From a virus, in the IMG/VR virus record IMGVR_UViG_3300049222_000008, positions 1-23,434 of that record: DNA of 23,434 nucleotides; one strand, given 5' to 3'. The notes below the pieces were generated by a model that searched no databases, was not told where the DNA came from, and worked only from the letters and a program-made list of their open reading frames with translations. Shown here in pieces: positions 1 to 7,274 of the stretch. The position numbers and the translations under genes are program-made. Position 1 is the first letter of the stretch. Each line of letters begins with the position of its first letter.

Positions 1-2
1 TG

Positions 3-212
3 GGTACATCGTTGTCTAATGGACACAAGGAGTACTTATCGCAGTTTTCAACGGCAATAATTGCACTAGACCCTGACGCACTACCCAAGACACTGCAATT
101 TGCCAAGGAATTACGTGGCTATGTTGACACCGTAAAGGTGCTACGGCTACAAGACGATATAAAATACCGAATGCCAACCGACATGGCAAACCTTTCAGCA
201 CTAGGAGACTGA
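3..212 (+). CDS. DNA primase, C-terminal end (Toprim domain), partial
   Basis: The reading frame is open from the left edge, so the 5' end lies outside the window; about 69 residues remain. The visible part fits the end of a Toprim fold: a GTSLS-like turn, then the acidic ALDPDA stretch matching the Toprim D-x-D metal-binding motif, then a helix and a final strand. In phage primases this domain, behind an N-terminal zinc ribbon and catalytic core, makes the RNA primers for lagging-strand synthesis. The helicase gene starts four bases downstream, the usual primase-helicase pairing. The TTG at 12 is merely internal. The zinc-binding part cannot be checked here; another Toprim protein is possible but less likely given the neighbour. 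Confidence 0.7.
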   Translation, partial: GTSLSNGHKEYLSQFSTAIIALDPDALPKTLQFAKELRGYVDTVKVLRLQDDIKYRMPTDMANLSALGD

Positions 213-216
213 CCCA

Positions 217-1440
217 ATGGAACTATCCCTTATCCGAAGCTTGATGGACAAGACTTTCTATGACGATCATCGTGGCGCACGTTGCCCCGACCGATTGTTC
301 AGCAAGGATGTCCGTAAGATCAAACAAGCAATCGACACAGCAATGGATCGCTATGAGCGTACCGTTACACCAGCAGAGATTGAGGCTCTGTTCATGGCTA
401 ACAACCCTACCCTCACAACGGCACAGAGACAGGCATACAGCCACCTGTTCGTACAGGTGAGTAAGGAGCAGCCAATGGGCAGTGACGTAGCACAGGAGGT
501 GCTCTCCAAGCTGTTCCAACAGGTAGTAGGCGAAGACATTGCCAATCTTGGCTTCGACTATGTAAACGGTAGCAAGTCCAGCCTTGACCCACTACGCCAG
601 ATGCTTGAGCAATACGGAGATGACTTCACTCCCAACCTCAAGGTTGAGTGGGAGGACATTGACCTAGACACAATCATTGCCATGACTGACCTTGAGTCAC
701 AGTGGACGTTCAACATCCCTACGTTGACACGTAAGGTTGAGGGTATCAATGCTGGTCACCTAATTGAGGTAGGTGCTAGACCTAATACAGGTAAGACATC
801 CTTCCATGCCTCACTTGTCGCTGGGCCTAACGGCTTTGCTTGGCAGGGTGCTAAGGTAGTTGTACTGTGTAACGAGGAGGGCTACCACCGTGTAGCTCAC
901 CGCTACATTACCGCCGCAACTGGTATGGACAAGCACGAGATCGTGACAAACAAAGCACAGGCTATGTCTATCTTTGGCAAGATACGTGACAAGATCATGT
1001 TCAAGGATGCAACAGGCCGTGACATGAATTGGGTTGAGTCAGTGTGCAAGTCATACAAACCTGACGTAGTTATACTGGACATGGGCGATAAGTTTGCCCG
1101 TACCGCTGGCTTCTCACGTCCTGATGAAGCACTCAAGGCTAACGCCATTCATGCCCGTCAGATTGCGAAGCAACAGGACTGTGCAGTATTCTACATGTCT
1201 CAGCTATCGGCAGAGGCAGAGGGCAAGGTTGTACTCAACCAAGCCATGATGGAGGGGTCACGTACAGGTAAGGCGGCAGAGGCAGACCTAATGATCATGA
1301 TCTCCAAGAACCCTACAGTTGAGGGACAAGAAGAAGAAGACAACCAACGTCACATCAATGTGGTGAAGAACAAGTTGTCAGGGTGGCATGGTATTGTACA
1401 CACCGATCTGGAGTACAAGATTGCACGGTACGTATCATGA
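217..1440 (+). CDS. Replicative DNA helicase, DnaB/RecA-fold type
   Basis: This 407-residue protein is a replicative helicase that would unwind the phage fork using ATP or dTTP. Walker A is GARPNTGKT at residues 186-194 and Walker B is DVVILDM at 283-289. An MSQL segment near 327-330 and SRTGKAAEADLMI at about 348-360 match later core motifs of DnaB-type ATPases. Residues 1-165 are mostly helical and take the place of the DnaB N-terminal domain. ATG at 217 follows an AGGAG 10 nt upstream. The primase end lies just upstream, and a small membrane protein overlaps the stop by 4 nt (ATGA), indicating translational coupling. T7-like phages fuse primase and helicase; here they are separate genes. 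Confidence 0.9.
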   Translation: MELSLIRSLMDKTFYDDHRGARCPDRLFSKDVRKIKQAIDTAMDRYERTVTPAEIEALFMANNPTLTTAQRQAYSHLFVQVSKEQPMGSDVAQEVLSKLFQQVVGEDIANLGFDYVNGSKSSLDPLRQMLEQYGDDFTPNLKVEWEDIDLDTIIAMTDLESQWTFNIPTLTRKVEGINAGHLIEVGARPNTGKTSFHASLVAGPNGFAWQGAKVVVLCNEEGYHRVAHRYITAATGMDKHEIVTNKAQAMSIFGKIRDKIMFKDATGRDMNWVESVCKSYKPDVVILDMGDKFARTAGFSRPDEALKANAIHARQIAKQQDCAVFYMSQLSAEAEGKVVLNQAMMEGSRTGKAAEADLMIMISKNPTVEGQEEEDNQRHINVVKNKLSGWHGIVHTDLEYKIARYVS

Positions 1441-1637
1441 TTGATATATCCGTACTGATAGAGATTGGTTTCAGTTTATGTATTGGCCTTGTATTATGGG
1501 AACAACACAAGCAACGAGAGAATTTGATGGTGTTCCAAAAAGCGTTGCTTGATATGATGGACAAACACAATCAACTTGCAGATGTAGTAGTTGAGATTGA
1601 TGAAGCACTTGAGGAAGTAGAGGAGGCCATACAGTGA
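1437..1637 (+). CDS. Small single-pass membrane protein, unknown function
   Basis: A 66-residue protein starting at the ATGA that overlaps the helicase stop. Residues about 4-21 are hydrophobic (ISVLIEIGFSLCIGLVL) and can span a membrane. The rest is a charged, probably coiled-coil helix ending in an acidic stretch (EIDEALEEVEEAI). An in-frame upstream extension to 1383 is possible but would overlap the helicase gene by more than 50 nt and has no advantage. I do not recognise the family. A host-membrane role such as superinfection exclusion, holin-like activity or anchoring of replication is conceivable, but nothing in the sequence selects one. Confidence 0.7.
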   Translation: MIDISVLIEIGFSLCIGLVLWEQHKQRENLMVFQKALLDMMDKHNQLADVVVEIDEALEEVEEAIQ

Positions 1638-1969
1638 TTACACAGGAAGACATAGATGCATTCGCAGATGAACAAGTACAAGCCGGGTATGTGTACGCAC
1701 TATCCAATGATGCTTGGCCCGGATGGATCAAGATAGGTAAGTCTCGTGACGCAGAAGTTAGGTTGAACAACTACCAAACAGGCTCACCCAAGCGGGACTA
1801 CAAGCTAGTACACTGTGTGCAGTGCTCCGACTACAACGAGTCAGAACGTAAGGCACACTTACTTGGCGCAGCCAAGACAAAGCAACCTTGGAACAAACCG
1901 GACAACGGTGAGTGGTTCAGCCTATCTGAAGACGAAGCAAAAGATATACTGTGGGAGTCCATTACATGA
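1634..1969 (+). CDS. GIY-YIG superfamily protein (T5orf172/MUG113-like)
   Basis: A 111-residue protein with a compact GIY-YIG-like nuclease signature: GYVYAL at residues 18-23, WIKIGKS at 31-37, an arginine at 43 followed by a tyrosine at 47, a glutamate at 71 and EWFSL at 93-97. These fit the T5orf172/MUG113 branch of the superfamily, in which KIG replaces the YIG half and the Arg and Glu are catalytic. The gene starts at a GTG whose GTGA overlaps the previous stop, with AGGAGG at 1621-1626. It lies between helicase and thyX. No extra DNA-binding domain is visible, so it is either a small stand-alone nuclease or a relic of a homing endonuclease. Substrate unknown. Confidence 0.75.
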   Translation: MITQEDIDAFADEQVQAGYVYALSNDAWPGWIKIGKSRDAEVRLNNYQTGSPKRDYKLVHCVQCSDYNESERKAHLLGAAKTKQPWNKPDNGEWFSLSEDEAKDILWESIT

Positions 1970-2619
1970 TTAAAGTAACATACATTGACCACATGGGTAG
2001 TGACTTAACAGTAGCTAACGCTGCTCGTGTGTCATTCGGCAAGACAAGTGAGATGGAAGACGATCCTTGGGGGCCACCTCGACTAAAGAAGAAAGACGAT
2101 AAGCTGATCCGTTACCTTGCCAAGCACAAGCACATCAGTCCATTCGGTCATTGCTTCGCCAGCTTCCACATCAAGGCTCCGATCTTTGTAGCACGACAGC
2201 TAGTCAAGCATAAGTTCCTACGTTGGAATGAGATCAGTCGTAGGTATGTTGATGATGGGCCTGAGTGCTATGTACCTGATGTGTGGCGTGGACGTAGTGC
2301 TGATAAGAAGCAGGGGTCTGATGGTGAAGTAACTGTACCTGTCGTAGCCCGAACACTATACGGTTCCCAAGTAGAGGTTTATCAAAGCCTATTGCAGTGT
2401 GGTGTAGCACCTGAGCAAGCACGTATGGTACTACCACAGTCTACTATGACAGAGTGGTACTGGTCAGGTAGCCTAGATGCATTTGCTGATATGTGTAGGC
2501 TAAGGATTACACCGGATACCCAATACGAGAGTAGACAGGTAGCCCTTGGTGTAGATAAAATAATGTTAAGAATATTCCCTGTATCATGGGAAGCACTTGA
2601 AGGGTACGGTAATGACTAA
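1966..2619 (+). CDS. thyX: Flavin-dependent thymidylate synthase ThyX
   Basis: ThyX converts dUMP to dTMP using methylene-tetrahydrofolate, FAD and NADPH, independently of the host ThyA route. The ThyX signature RHRxxSxNExSxRY appears at residues 81-94 as KHKFLRWNEISRRY. The preceding HKHISPFGH block (53-62) and the later LPQSTMTEWYW and TPDTQYESRQ segments also fit the family. At 217 residues the length is normal. The start is the ATG at 1966, which forms an ATGA overlap with the upstream stop; an alternative in-frame start at 1951 would run deeper into the upstream gene. The two Arg-to-Lys changes and Ser-to-Arg change in the signature are non-canonical but keep the basic charge. It acts with NrdJ, glutaredoxin and MazG in dNTP supply. 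Confidence 0.92.
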   Translation: MIKVTYIDHMGSDLTVANAARVSFGKTSEMEDDPWGPPRLKKKDDKLIRYLAKHKHISPFGHCFASFHIKAPIFVARQLVKHKFLRWNEISRRYVDDGPECYVPDVWRGRSADKKQGSDGEVTVPVVARTLYGSQVEVYQSLLQCGVAPEQARMVLPQSTMTEWYWSGSLDAFADMCRLRITPDTQYESRQVALGVDKIMLRIFPVSWEALEGYGND

Positions 2620-2788
2620 GTATGTAAGTGAACCCGTCAAGATAACTGACATAACAGAGCATGAGGATGGCAGTGCCACGTTGCAGGTAGAGTGTGACCC
2701 TGAGACCTTTGCTGCTATCTTTAACGTAGGCTTTGTGTCACTGGTTAAGACAGGCTTATACTGGGAGACAGACAATGACAGACAATGA
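2612..2788 (+). CDS. Small hypothetical protein (58 aa)
   Basis: A short acidic protein starting at the ATG at 2612, overlapping the thyX stop by 8 nt. GAAGGG upstream (2599-2604) can serve as ribosome binding site. A TTG at 2597 is in frame but would place the start before that site. The sequence alternates strand-like segments (YVSEPVKITDI, SATLQVEC) and a helix (DPETFAAIFNVGFVSLV), suggesting a small alpha-beta domain. No signal peptide or membrane segment is visible, and I do not recognise the family. The tight overlaps on both sides support it as a real gene of the early operon. Confidence 0.6.
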   Translation: MTKYVSEPVKITDITEHEDGSATLQVECDPETFAAIFNVGFVSLVKTGLYWETDNDRQ

Positions 2789-2945
2789 GTGGCCCTTAGA
2801 GGCAGACTTTACAGATGTCAGACCCATGACACCAGAGGAACGCAAGGCATCCTTGGAGCGTGATGAAAAGAACAAGTGGCGCAAGTGTGTCAGTTGTGGC
2901 AATGCAAGTAGAGGCACATGGTGTGGCTTCTGTCTGGAGGAATAA
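2775..2945 (+). CDS. Small zinc-ribbon-like protein (56 aa)
   Basis: A 56-residue protein whose C-terminal end has two Cys-x-x-Cys pairs (CVSC and CGFC, ten residues between them), a typical knuckle geometry for one zinc ion. The N-terminal half is acidic and ends in a charged helix (TPEERKASLERDEKNKW). The start is the ATG at 2775, inside the end of the previous gene (14 nt overlap), behind a GGGAGA at 2763-2768. Such small zinc ribbons in phage early operons often bind nucleic acid or a host protein, but no specific function can be assigned here. Confidence 0.65.
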   Translation: MTDNEWPLEADFTDVRPMTPEERKASLERDEKNKWRKCVSCGNASRGTWCGFCLEE

Positions 2946-3235
2946 TGATTAGTAGTGAATGGAAACGCTTGGTAAAAGAGCACGAAGATTTTAAGGAGAA
3001 AGTATTGTCGGAACATACACCAGATAACGTAAACAACCCGCCACACTACGGCAAGGGTAAGATAGAATGTATTGATTACATTGAAGACTTCTTAACCACA
3101 GAGGAATACATAGGATACTTACGTGGAAACATAGCTAAGTACTTGCACCGCTGGCGTTACAAGAACAAACAAGAAGACTTGTTGAAATCGCAATGGTATC
3201 TGGAACGATTGATACATCTACAGGTAAAGGAGTAA
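2945..3235 (+). CDS. DUF3310 family protein (T7 gp1.7-like)
   Basis: A 96-residue protein matching the DUF3310 pattern: VNNPPHYG at residues 29-36, an IECIDYIEDF helix at 40-49 and the hallmark GNIAKYLHRWRYKN at 61-74 followed by a WYLERLI helix. DUF3310 is a small phage domain of mostly unknown role; the related region of T7 gp1.7 belongs to a nucleotide kinase that affects sensitivity to dideoxythymidine. Its place between thyX and the polymerase agrees with a nucleotide-related role, but that is inference. The start ATG overlaps the previous stop by one base (TAATG). Residues 1-28 are a charged helix outside the core domain. Confidence 0.8.
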   Translation: MISSEWKRLVKEHEDFKEKVLSEHTPDNVNNPPHYGKGKIECIDYIEDFLTTEEYIGYLRGNIAKYLHRWRYKNKQEDLLKSQWYLERLIHLQVKE

Positions 3236-3242
3236 CCATATA

Positions 3243-3428
3243 ATGAGTACAGCGACACAGGCAACAGAAATTAAATTGTACAACGCAATGATTGAGAGCA
3301 ACCTTAGTGTAACTGAGGCAGTTGAAGCCATGAAAAGATACGCAAACGATAAAGAGTTTGAAGATGCACTTGACAGGGTGTACAAAAATGATACATTACT
3401 AACGGATGAATGGGACGTTTGGTCCTAA
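3243..3428 (+). CDS. Small hypothetical protein (61 aa)
   Basis: A 61-residue, mainly helical, acidic protein starting at an ATG 7 nt after the DUF3310 gene, with AAGGAG at 3227-3232. The first half reads as a helix-turn-helix-like pair (IKLYNAMIESNLSVTEAVEAMKRY), the second as an acidic helix. It could be a small regulator, but the motif is too short to claim DNA binding. The gene also contains a promoter-like sequence (3370-3397) that could drive the polymerase gene beginning 15 nt after its stop. I do not recognise the family. Confidence 0.6.
   Translation: MSTATQATEIKLYNAMIESNLSVTEAVEAMKRYANDKEFEDALDRVYKNDTLLTDEWDVWS
3370..3397 (+). promoter_or_regulatory. Candidate sigma70 promoter with extended -10, upstream of DNA polymerase gene
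   Basis: TTGACA at 3370-3375, a 16-nt spacer and TACATT at 3392-3397. The -10 is preceded by TGA, giving an extended -10 (TGn) element. Transcription would start near 3404, about 40 nt before the polymerase ATG. The -10 matches consensus at only four positions and the site lies inside the preceding small gene, so it may be chance. Confidence 0.35.
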
Positions 3429-3442
3429 CAGCAGGAGAATAT

Positions 3443-5491
3443 ATGAGACACCTAACACTTGACGTAGAAAACACAACGGTCAAACGCAATGGCAAGTTAC
3501 ACCTTGATCCGTTTGAGCCAGAGAATACGTTGGTGATGGTAGGTATGTTAGAGGACAACGGTGTAGAAACCATTGTCACATTTGATCATGCAGACCATGC
3601 ACCTACCCCCAATGGTCACCGCATTGTACAAGACGCACTAGACAATACGTCTTTGCTAATAGCACACAACGCACCACACGATCTGTTGTGGTTGTGGGAG
3701 TCAGGCTTTACCTATGATGGTAACGTATACGACACCATGCTTGGCGAGTACGTACTACAACGTGGACAGAAACAACCCCTGTCTCTTGAGGCTTGTGCAG
3801 AACGCTATGCTCTGGACACACAGAAGCAAGACACATTGAAGGAGTACTTTAAGAATGGATATTCCACACGTGATATTCCTCATGATGAACTATCGGAATA
3901 TTTATCGCACGATCTACATGCAACTCAACAGTTGTACATTACTTTGCAGACTAAGTACGAGGGATGCATCTCCTTAGTGCCAACCCTAGAGTTGACCAAC
4001 CAACTTGCCATACATCTTGCACGTATCTATCAACGTGGCTTCAAGGTTGACCTAGCTGCACTAGACGAAGTGCGTCAGGAGTTCGAGAGTGAACGCAACC
4101 TACTCAAGATCGCACTAGAGGAACAGGCCGCTGACTTGATGGGTGACAGACCTATCAACCTCAACAGCCCCGAGCAATTGTCTTGGGTTATCTACAGCCG
4201 CAAGCCACACGACAAGAAAGTATGGGCTGACTTGTTCGATGAACGTATGCCTGATGTAGAATACAAACGCACAGTCAACAGACACAGTGACAAGTTGTAC
4301 AAGCAGAAAGCACACCAGTGCAGTACATGTAACGGCAGTGGACAAATACGTAAACAAAAGAAGGATGGGACATTATATGCTCGAACAAATAGATGCAGCA
4401 ATTGCAACGCTACTGGATATATCTTTAGTGATATGGGTAATAACATTGCTGGCCTAAAGTTCACACCCCCTAACTCCAAGTGGGTTAGTGCTAACGGATT
4501 CGGTACAGGAAAGGACAACTTAATATTCTTGGAGGGCATCGCAAGATCACGTGGTATGAAAGAGGCAGAGACATTCCTACGTAATGTTCGTAGGCTCTCA
4601 GCCGTTGAGACATACCTCAGTAGTTTTGTTGAGGGTATCTCCAACCACATGAAGCCAGACGGTTTGTTGCATGTACGTTTGTTACAGCATCGTACAGGTA
4701 CAGGCCGACTATCCGGTGCAGACCCCAACATGCAGAACATGCCACGTGGCGGCACATTCCCCGTCAAGAAAGTGTTCGTGTCTCGCTGGGAGGGTGGCAA
4801 GATTATGGAAGCTGACTTCGCACAGCTTGAGTTCCGTGTCGCTGCGTTCCTGTCACAGGATATGACAGCCATTGACGAGGTAGTCACAGGCTTTGATGTA
4901 CACAGCTACACTGCACAGGTTATCACAGATGCAGGTCAGCCTATGTCACGTCAAGAAGCCAAGGCGCATACCTTCGCTCCTCTGTACGGCGCTAGTGGTT
5001 TCGGTAGATCAGAGGCAGAAGCGGCATACTACAAACAGTTTACGACAAAGTATTCCGGTGTATCTGACTGGCACAAGCGTCTTGCCACTGAGGCACTCAA
5101 CACAGGTACGATAACTACTCCATCAGGTAGGGAGTTCTCCTTTCCAGATGTAACACGTAGACGGTATGGGGGTGTGACATATTTCACACAGATTAAAAAT
5201 TATCCTGTACAATCGTTTGCAACGGCTGACATAGTACCAATATCTCTGATATACATTGATAAGCTATTGACAGCAAACAAGCTACGTAGTTGCGTAGTAA
5301 ACACGGTGCATGACTCAATTGTAATTGACGTACACCCAGATGAAGAGGACATGGTACTAAGAGTAATAGAAGCGGCTAATGACAAGCTGATACCTATCGT
5401 CAACAGAAAGTGGGGTATTGATTTCAACATACCACTTCTACTTGAGGCAAAGATTGGTCCTAATTGGCTTGACACAAAAGACGTAGCATGA
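3443..5491 (+). CDS. Family A DNA polymerase with 3'-5' exonuclease and DnaJ-like zinc insert
   Basis: This 682-residue protein is the replicative polymerase. The proofreading domain shows Exo I (D7, E9), Exo II (N76 to D80) and Exo III (Y153 to D157). Between it and the palm lie two DnaJ-type knuckles, CSTCNGSG (C293, C296) and CSNCNATG (C318, C321), an unusual zinc insert. Polymerase motif A is at 456-470 (D458), motif B has R503, K507, F511 and Y515, and motif C has H623-D624. F511 aligns with E. coli Pol I Phe762, a state usually linked to lytic phages. Start chosen at the ATG at 3443 behind GGAG (3434-3437); an in-frame start at 3410 overlaps the upstream gene. In general knowledge, a partial DnaJ-like central domain marks HMO-2011-type phages. 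No 5'-3' exonuclease domain is present. Confidence 0.95.
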   Translation: MRHLTLDVENTTVKRNGKLHLDPFEPENTLVMVGMLEDNGVETIVTFDHADHAPTPNGHRIVQDALDNTSLLIAHNAPHDLLWLWESGFTYDGNVYDTMLGEYVLQRGQKQPLSLEACAERYALDTQKQDTLKEYFKNGYSTRDIPHDELSEYLSHDLHATQQLYITLQTKYEGCISLVPTLELTNQLAIHLARIYQRGFKVDLAALDEVRQEFESERNLLKIALEEQAADLMGDRPINLNSPEQLSWVIYSRKPHDKKVWADLFDERMPDVEYKRTVNRHSDKLYKQKAHQCSTCNGSGQIRKQKKDGTLYARTNRCSNCNATGYIFSDMGNNIAGLKFTPPNSKWVSANGFGTGKDNLIFLEGIARSRGMKEAETFLRNVRRLSAVETYLSSFVEGISNHMKPDGLLHVRLLQHRTGTGRLSGADPNMQNMPRGGTFPVKKVFVSRWEGGKIMEADFAQLEFRVAAFLSQDMTAIDEVVTGFDVHSYTAQVITDAGQPMSRQEAKAHTFAPLYGASGFGRSEAEAAYYKQFTTKYSGVSDWHKRLATEALNTGTITTPSGREFSFPDVTRRRYGGVTYFTQIKNYPVQSFATADIVPISLIYIDKLLTANKLRSCVVNTVHDSIVIDVHPDEEDMVLRVIEAANDKLIPIVNRKWGIDFNIPLLLEAKIGPNWLDTKDVA

Positions 5492-5497
5492 TATAAC
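5469..5497 (+). promoter_or_regulatory. Sigma70-type promoter upstream of the putative SSB gene
   Basis: TTGACA at 5469-5474, a 17-nt spacer and TATAAC at 5492-5497: a perfect -35, optimal spacing and a five-of-six -10. The site straddles the end of the polymerase gene and the 38-nt gap after it. Transcription would start near 5504, giving a leader of about 25 nt that carries the strong AAAAGGAG at 5514-5521. It would boost an abundant protein such as an ssDNA-binding protein. Confidence 0.7.
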
Positions 5498-5529
5498 TAA
5501 CTTTCGTTTATTCAAAAGGAGACTACAAT

Positions 5530-6423
5530 ATGAATGAAGTAGCAACAATCGACACCAACAATTTCTCTGCAATGGCTAAGGCTATGGGCATGGAGGCAGA
5601 CGCACCGAAGTCAAACAGTAAGTCAAGTACACTTGCACGGTTGCGTATCCATCACACACCTATCATGGGTCAGCAAGAGATTGGTGGCAAGATGAAGAAC
5701 GTAGAGGTAATCTCAGGTGGTGCATACAAACTGGAGATACCTGATGGTCCTACCTACTACGCAGAGAACGTGGCTATCCGCCCATTCCTACAGCGGTTTA
5801 TGTACAAGAAGTTCATCAAAGGTAATGACAACACAGCTAACCGTTTCGTAAAGACTGTCATGGCTAACGACCTCAATGGTGACATGAAGGACAACGATGG
5901 TGGCTTCAACTGTGGTAAACCCGCTGGCTTTATCAAAGATTGGGCAGCACTACCAGACAATATGAAAGACCTTATCAAGTCTATCAAACGTGTACGTGCT
6001 ATCTTTGGTACAGTAGAACTGGTGAACCCTACAGACGCAGACGGTAACTCTGTAGACGTAGACACTACCCCGTTCATCTGGGAGGTGGACAATCGTGACG
6101 CCTTCAAGACTATGGGTGACCAGTTCACCAAGCTGTCGAAGATGCGCCGACTGCCACCACAGCATCATGTGATGTGCAGCACTAAGGAAGTACCACTACC
6201 AAACGGTAGCAGCTTCTACGTACCTGAAGCAGACTTAGACTTGGGTACTACACTGGACATGGACAACGATACACAGGAAGTGTTCGGCAACTTCATGGCG
6301 TGGATTCAGAACTACAATACGTACATCCTGAATACATGGGACGAGAACATGCACAAGAACGAGGAGGTTGACGTAGATACTGTGGAAGCTTTCGTTGACA
6401 TTAGCGAAGAGGACTTTGCATAA
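5530..6423 (+). CDS. Putative single-stranded DNA-binding protein with acidic C-terminal tail
   Basis: A 297-residue protein without a motif I can name with certainty. Three features suggest an SSB role: it lies directly between polymerase and recombination nucleases; it has its own strong promoter and a strong AAAAGGAG site, as expected for an abundant protein; and its last 20 or so residues are very acidic and end in EEDFA, like the acidic aromatic-ending tails by which T7 gp2.5 and bacterial SSB bind partners. The N-terminal 40 residues look disordered, followed by strand-rich segments (MKNVEVISGGAYKLEIPDG) and basic, aromatic stretches such as FLQRFMYKKFIKG. An OB fold is not proven by eye. 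It could instead be an unrelated replication accessory protein. Confidence 0.5.
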   Translation: MNEVATIDTNNFSAMAKAMGMEADAPKSNSKSSTLARLRIHHTPIMGQQEIGGKMKNVEVISGGAYKLEIPDGPTYYAENVAIRPFLQRFMYKKFIKGNDNTANRFVKTVMANDLNGDMKDNDGGFNCGKPAGFIKDWAALPDNMKDLIKSIKRVRAIFGTVELVNPTDADGNSVDVDTTPFIWEVDNRDAFKTMGDQFTKLSKMRRLPPQHHVMCSTKEVPLPNGSSFYVPEADLDLGTTLDMDNDTQEVFGNFMAWIQNYNTYILNTWDENMHKNEEVDVDTVEAFVDISEEDFA

Positions 6424-7271
6424 TGAACCACCCCGCTGAACTGGCAATCAATCAGTATCTGGAAGATGCTACATCCGGTAAGTCAACAATGTCCGAAGAG
6501 ACAATTGAACAAGTTGGCAAGGATGTAATGGATGCTATGCGACGCCAGTTCGGCAGTGGCAAAGGGCGTGACGAGTTTCGTTTACGGATGTCCAACATCG
6601 GTAAGCCTACTTGTCAGCTCTGGTTTGCTAAGAATGAGCCAGAGAAAGCCCTACCATTGCCGACCACATTCGTAATGAACATGCTACTAGGAGACATCGT
6701 TGAAGCTGCATTCAAGGGTATACTCAAGGAAGCTGACGTTCCTTACGAGGATGAAGATAACTTCGTTACACTAGAGATAGGGGAACACAAGATCAAAGGC
6801 AGCTATGACTTGGTAATGAATGGACGATTGGATGACGTTAAGTCTGCATCTGATTGGTCATACAGAAACAAGTTTGAGTCCTTCGACACACTCAAGAAGA
6901 GTGATCCATTCGGGTATGTAGGGCAGTTAGCTGGCTACGCCAAAGCCTCTGGTAAAAAGGTAGGTGGTTGGTGGGTAGTCAACAAAGCCAACGGCAACAT
7001 CAAGTATGTACCTGCAGACAGCATGGACTTTGACGCAGAGCTACAGAAGTTAGAGGAAAACATTGACACAGTAAATGCCAATGAGTTCAAGCGTTGCTTT
7101 AGTCCTGTACCAGAAACCTTTAGAGGTAAACCATCTGGTAACATGGTACTAAACGACAACTGTAAATTCTGTGACTACCGTTTCTCATGCTACAACATTG
7201 AGGAGCTACCGTCAAAGGTATCACAAGCACGTACTAAACCCATTGTAGCGTACATCAAAGAAGGAGCGTGA
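6423..7271 (+). CDS. Cas4/RecB-like PD-(D/E)XK exonuclease with predicted Fe-S cluster
   Basis: A 282-residue nuclease. Catalytic residues of the PD-(D/E)XK fold are visible: D129 in KGSYDLVM, then D138-V-K140 in the strand LDDVKS, followed by the QxxxY motif (Q168, Y172). Four cysteines, C64 before the core and C247, C250 and C256 after it, match the iron-sulfur arrangement of Cas4 and AddB-type nucleases, where one N-terminal and three C-terminal cysteines staple the domain. In phages such proteins act as exonucleases in recombination, end processing and host DNA degradation. The start ATG overlaps the previous stop (TAATG), and a T7 endonuclease I-like gene follows. No cas1, cas2 or repeat array is present, so it is not a CRISPR adaptation gene. 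Confidence 0.88.
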   Translation: MNHPAELAINQYLEDATSGKSTMSEETIEQVGKDVMDAMRRQFGSGKGRDEFRLRMSNIGKPTCQLWFAKNEPEKALPLPTTFVMNMLLGDIVEAAFKGILKEADVPYEDEDNFVTLEIGEHKIKGSYDLVMNGRLDDVKSASDWSYRNKFESFDTLKKSDPFGYVGQLAGYAKASGKKVGGWWVVNKANGNIKYVPADSMDFDAELQKLEENIDTVNANEFKRCFSPVPETFRGKPSGNMVLNDNCKFCDYRFSCYNIEELPSKVSQARTKPIVAYIKEGA

Positions 7272-7274
7272 CCT

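Noticed and set aside
3239-3244. Perfect TATAAT just before the 61-aa protein gene
   Set aside because: No -35-like hexamer at 16-18 nt upstream and no TGn; the hexamer overlaps the gene's own start codon (3243).
4192-4887. 231-codon open frame on the - strand inside the polymerase gene
   Set aside because: It is antisense to conserved polymerase motifs, has low-complexity, cysteine-scattered sequence and no domain; it is a shadow of the + strand codon pattern.
6395-6424. TTGACA-18-CATAAT at the SSB/Cas4-like junction
   Set aside because: The first -10 base is C, the hexamer includes the Cas4-like gene's ATG, and a transcript would start inside that gene.
6423-7271. Cas4-like gene as part of a CRISPR-Cas system
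   Set aside because: No repeat-spacer array, cas1 or cas2 anywhere in the window; the flanks are phage replication genes.
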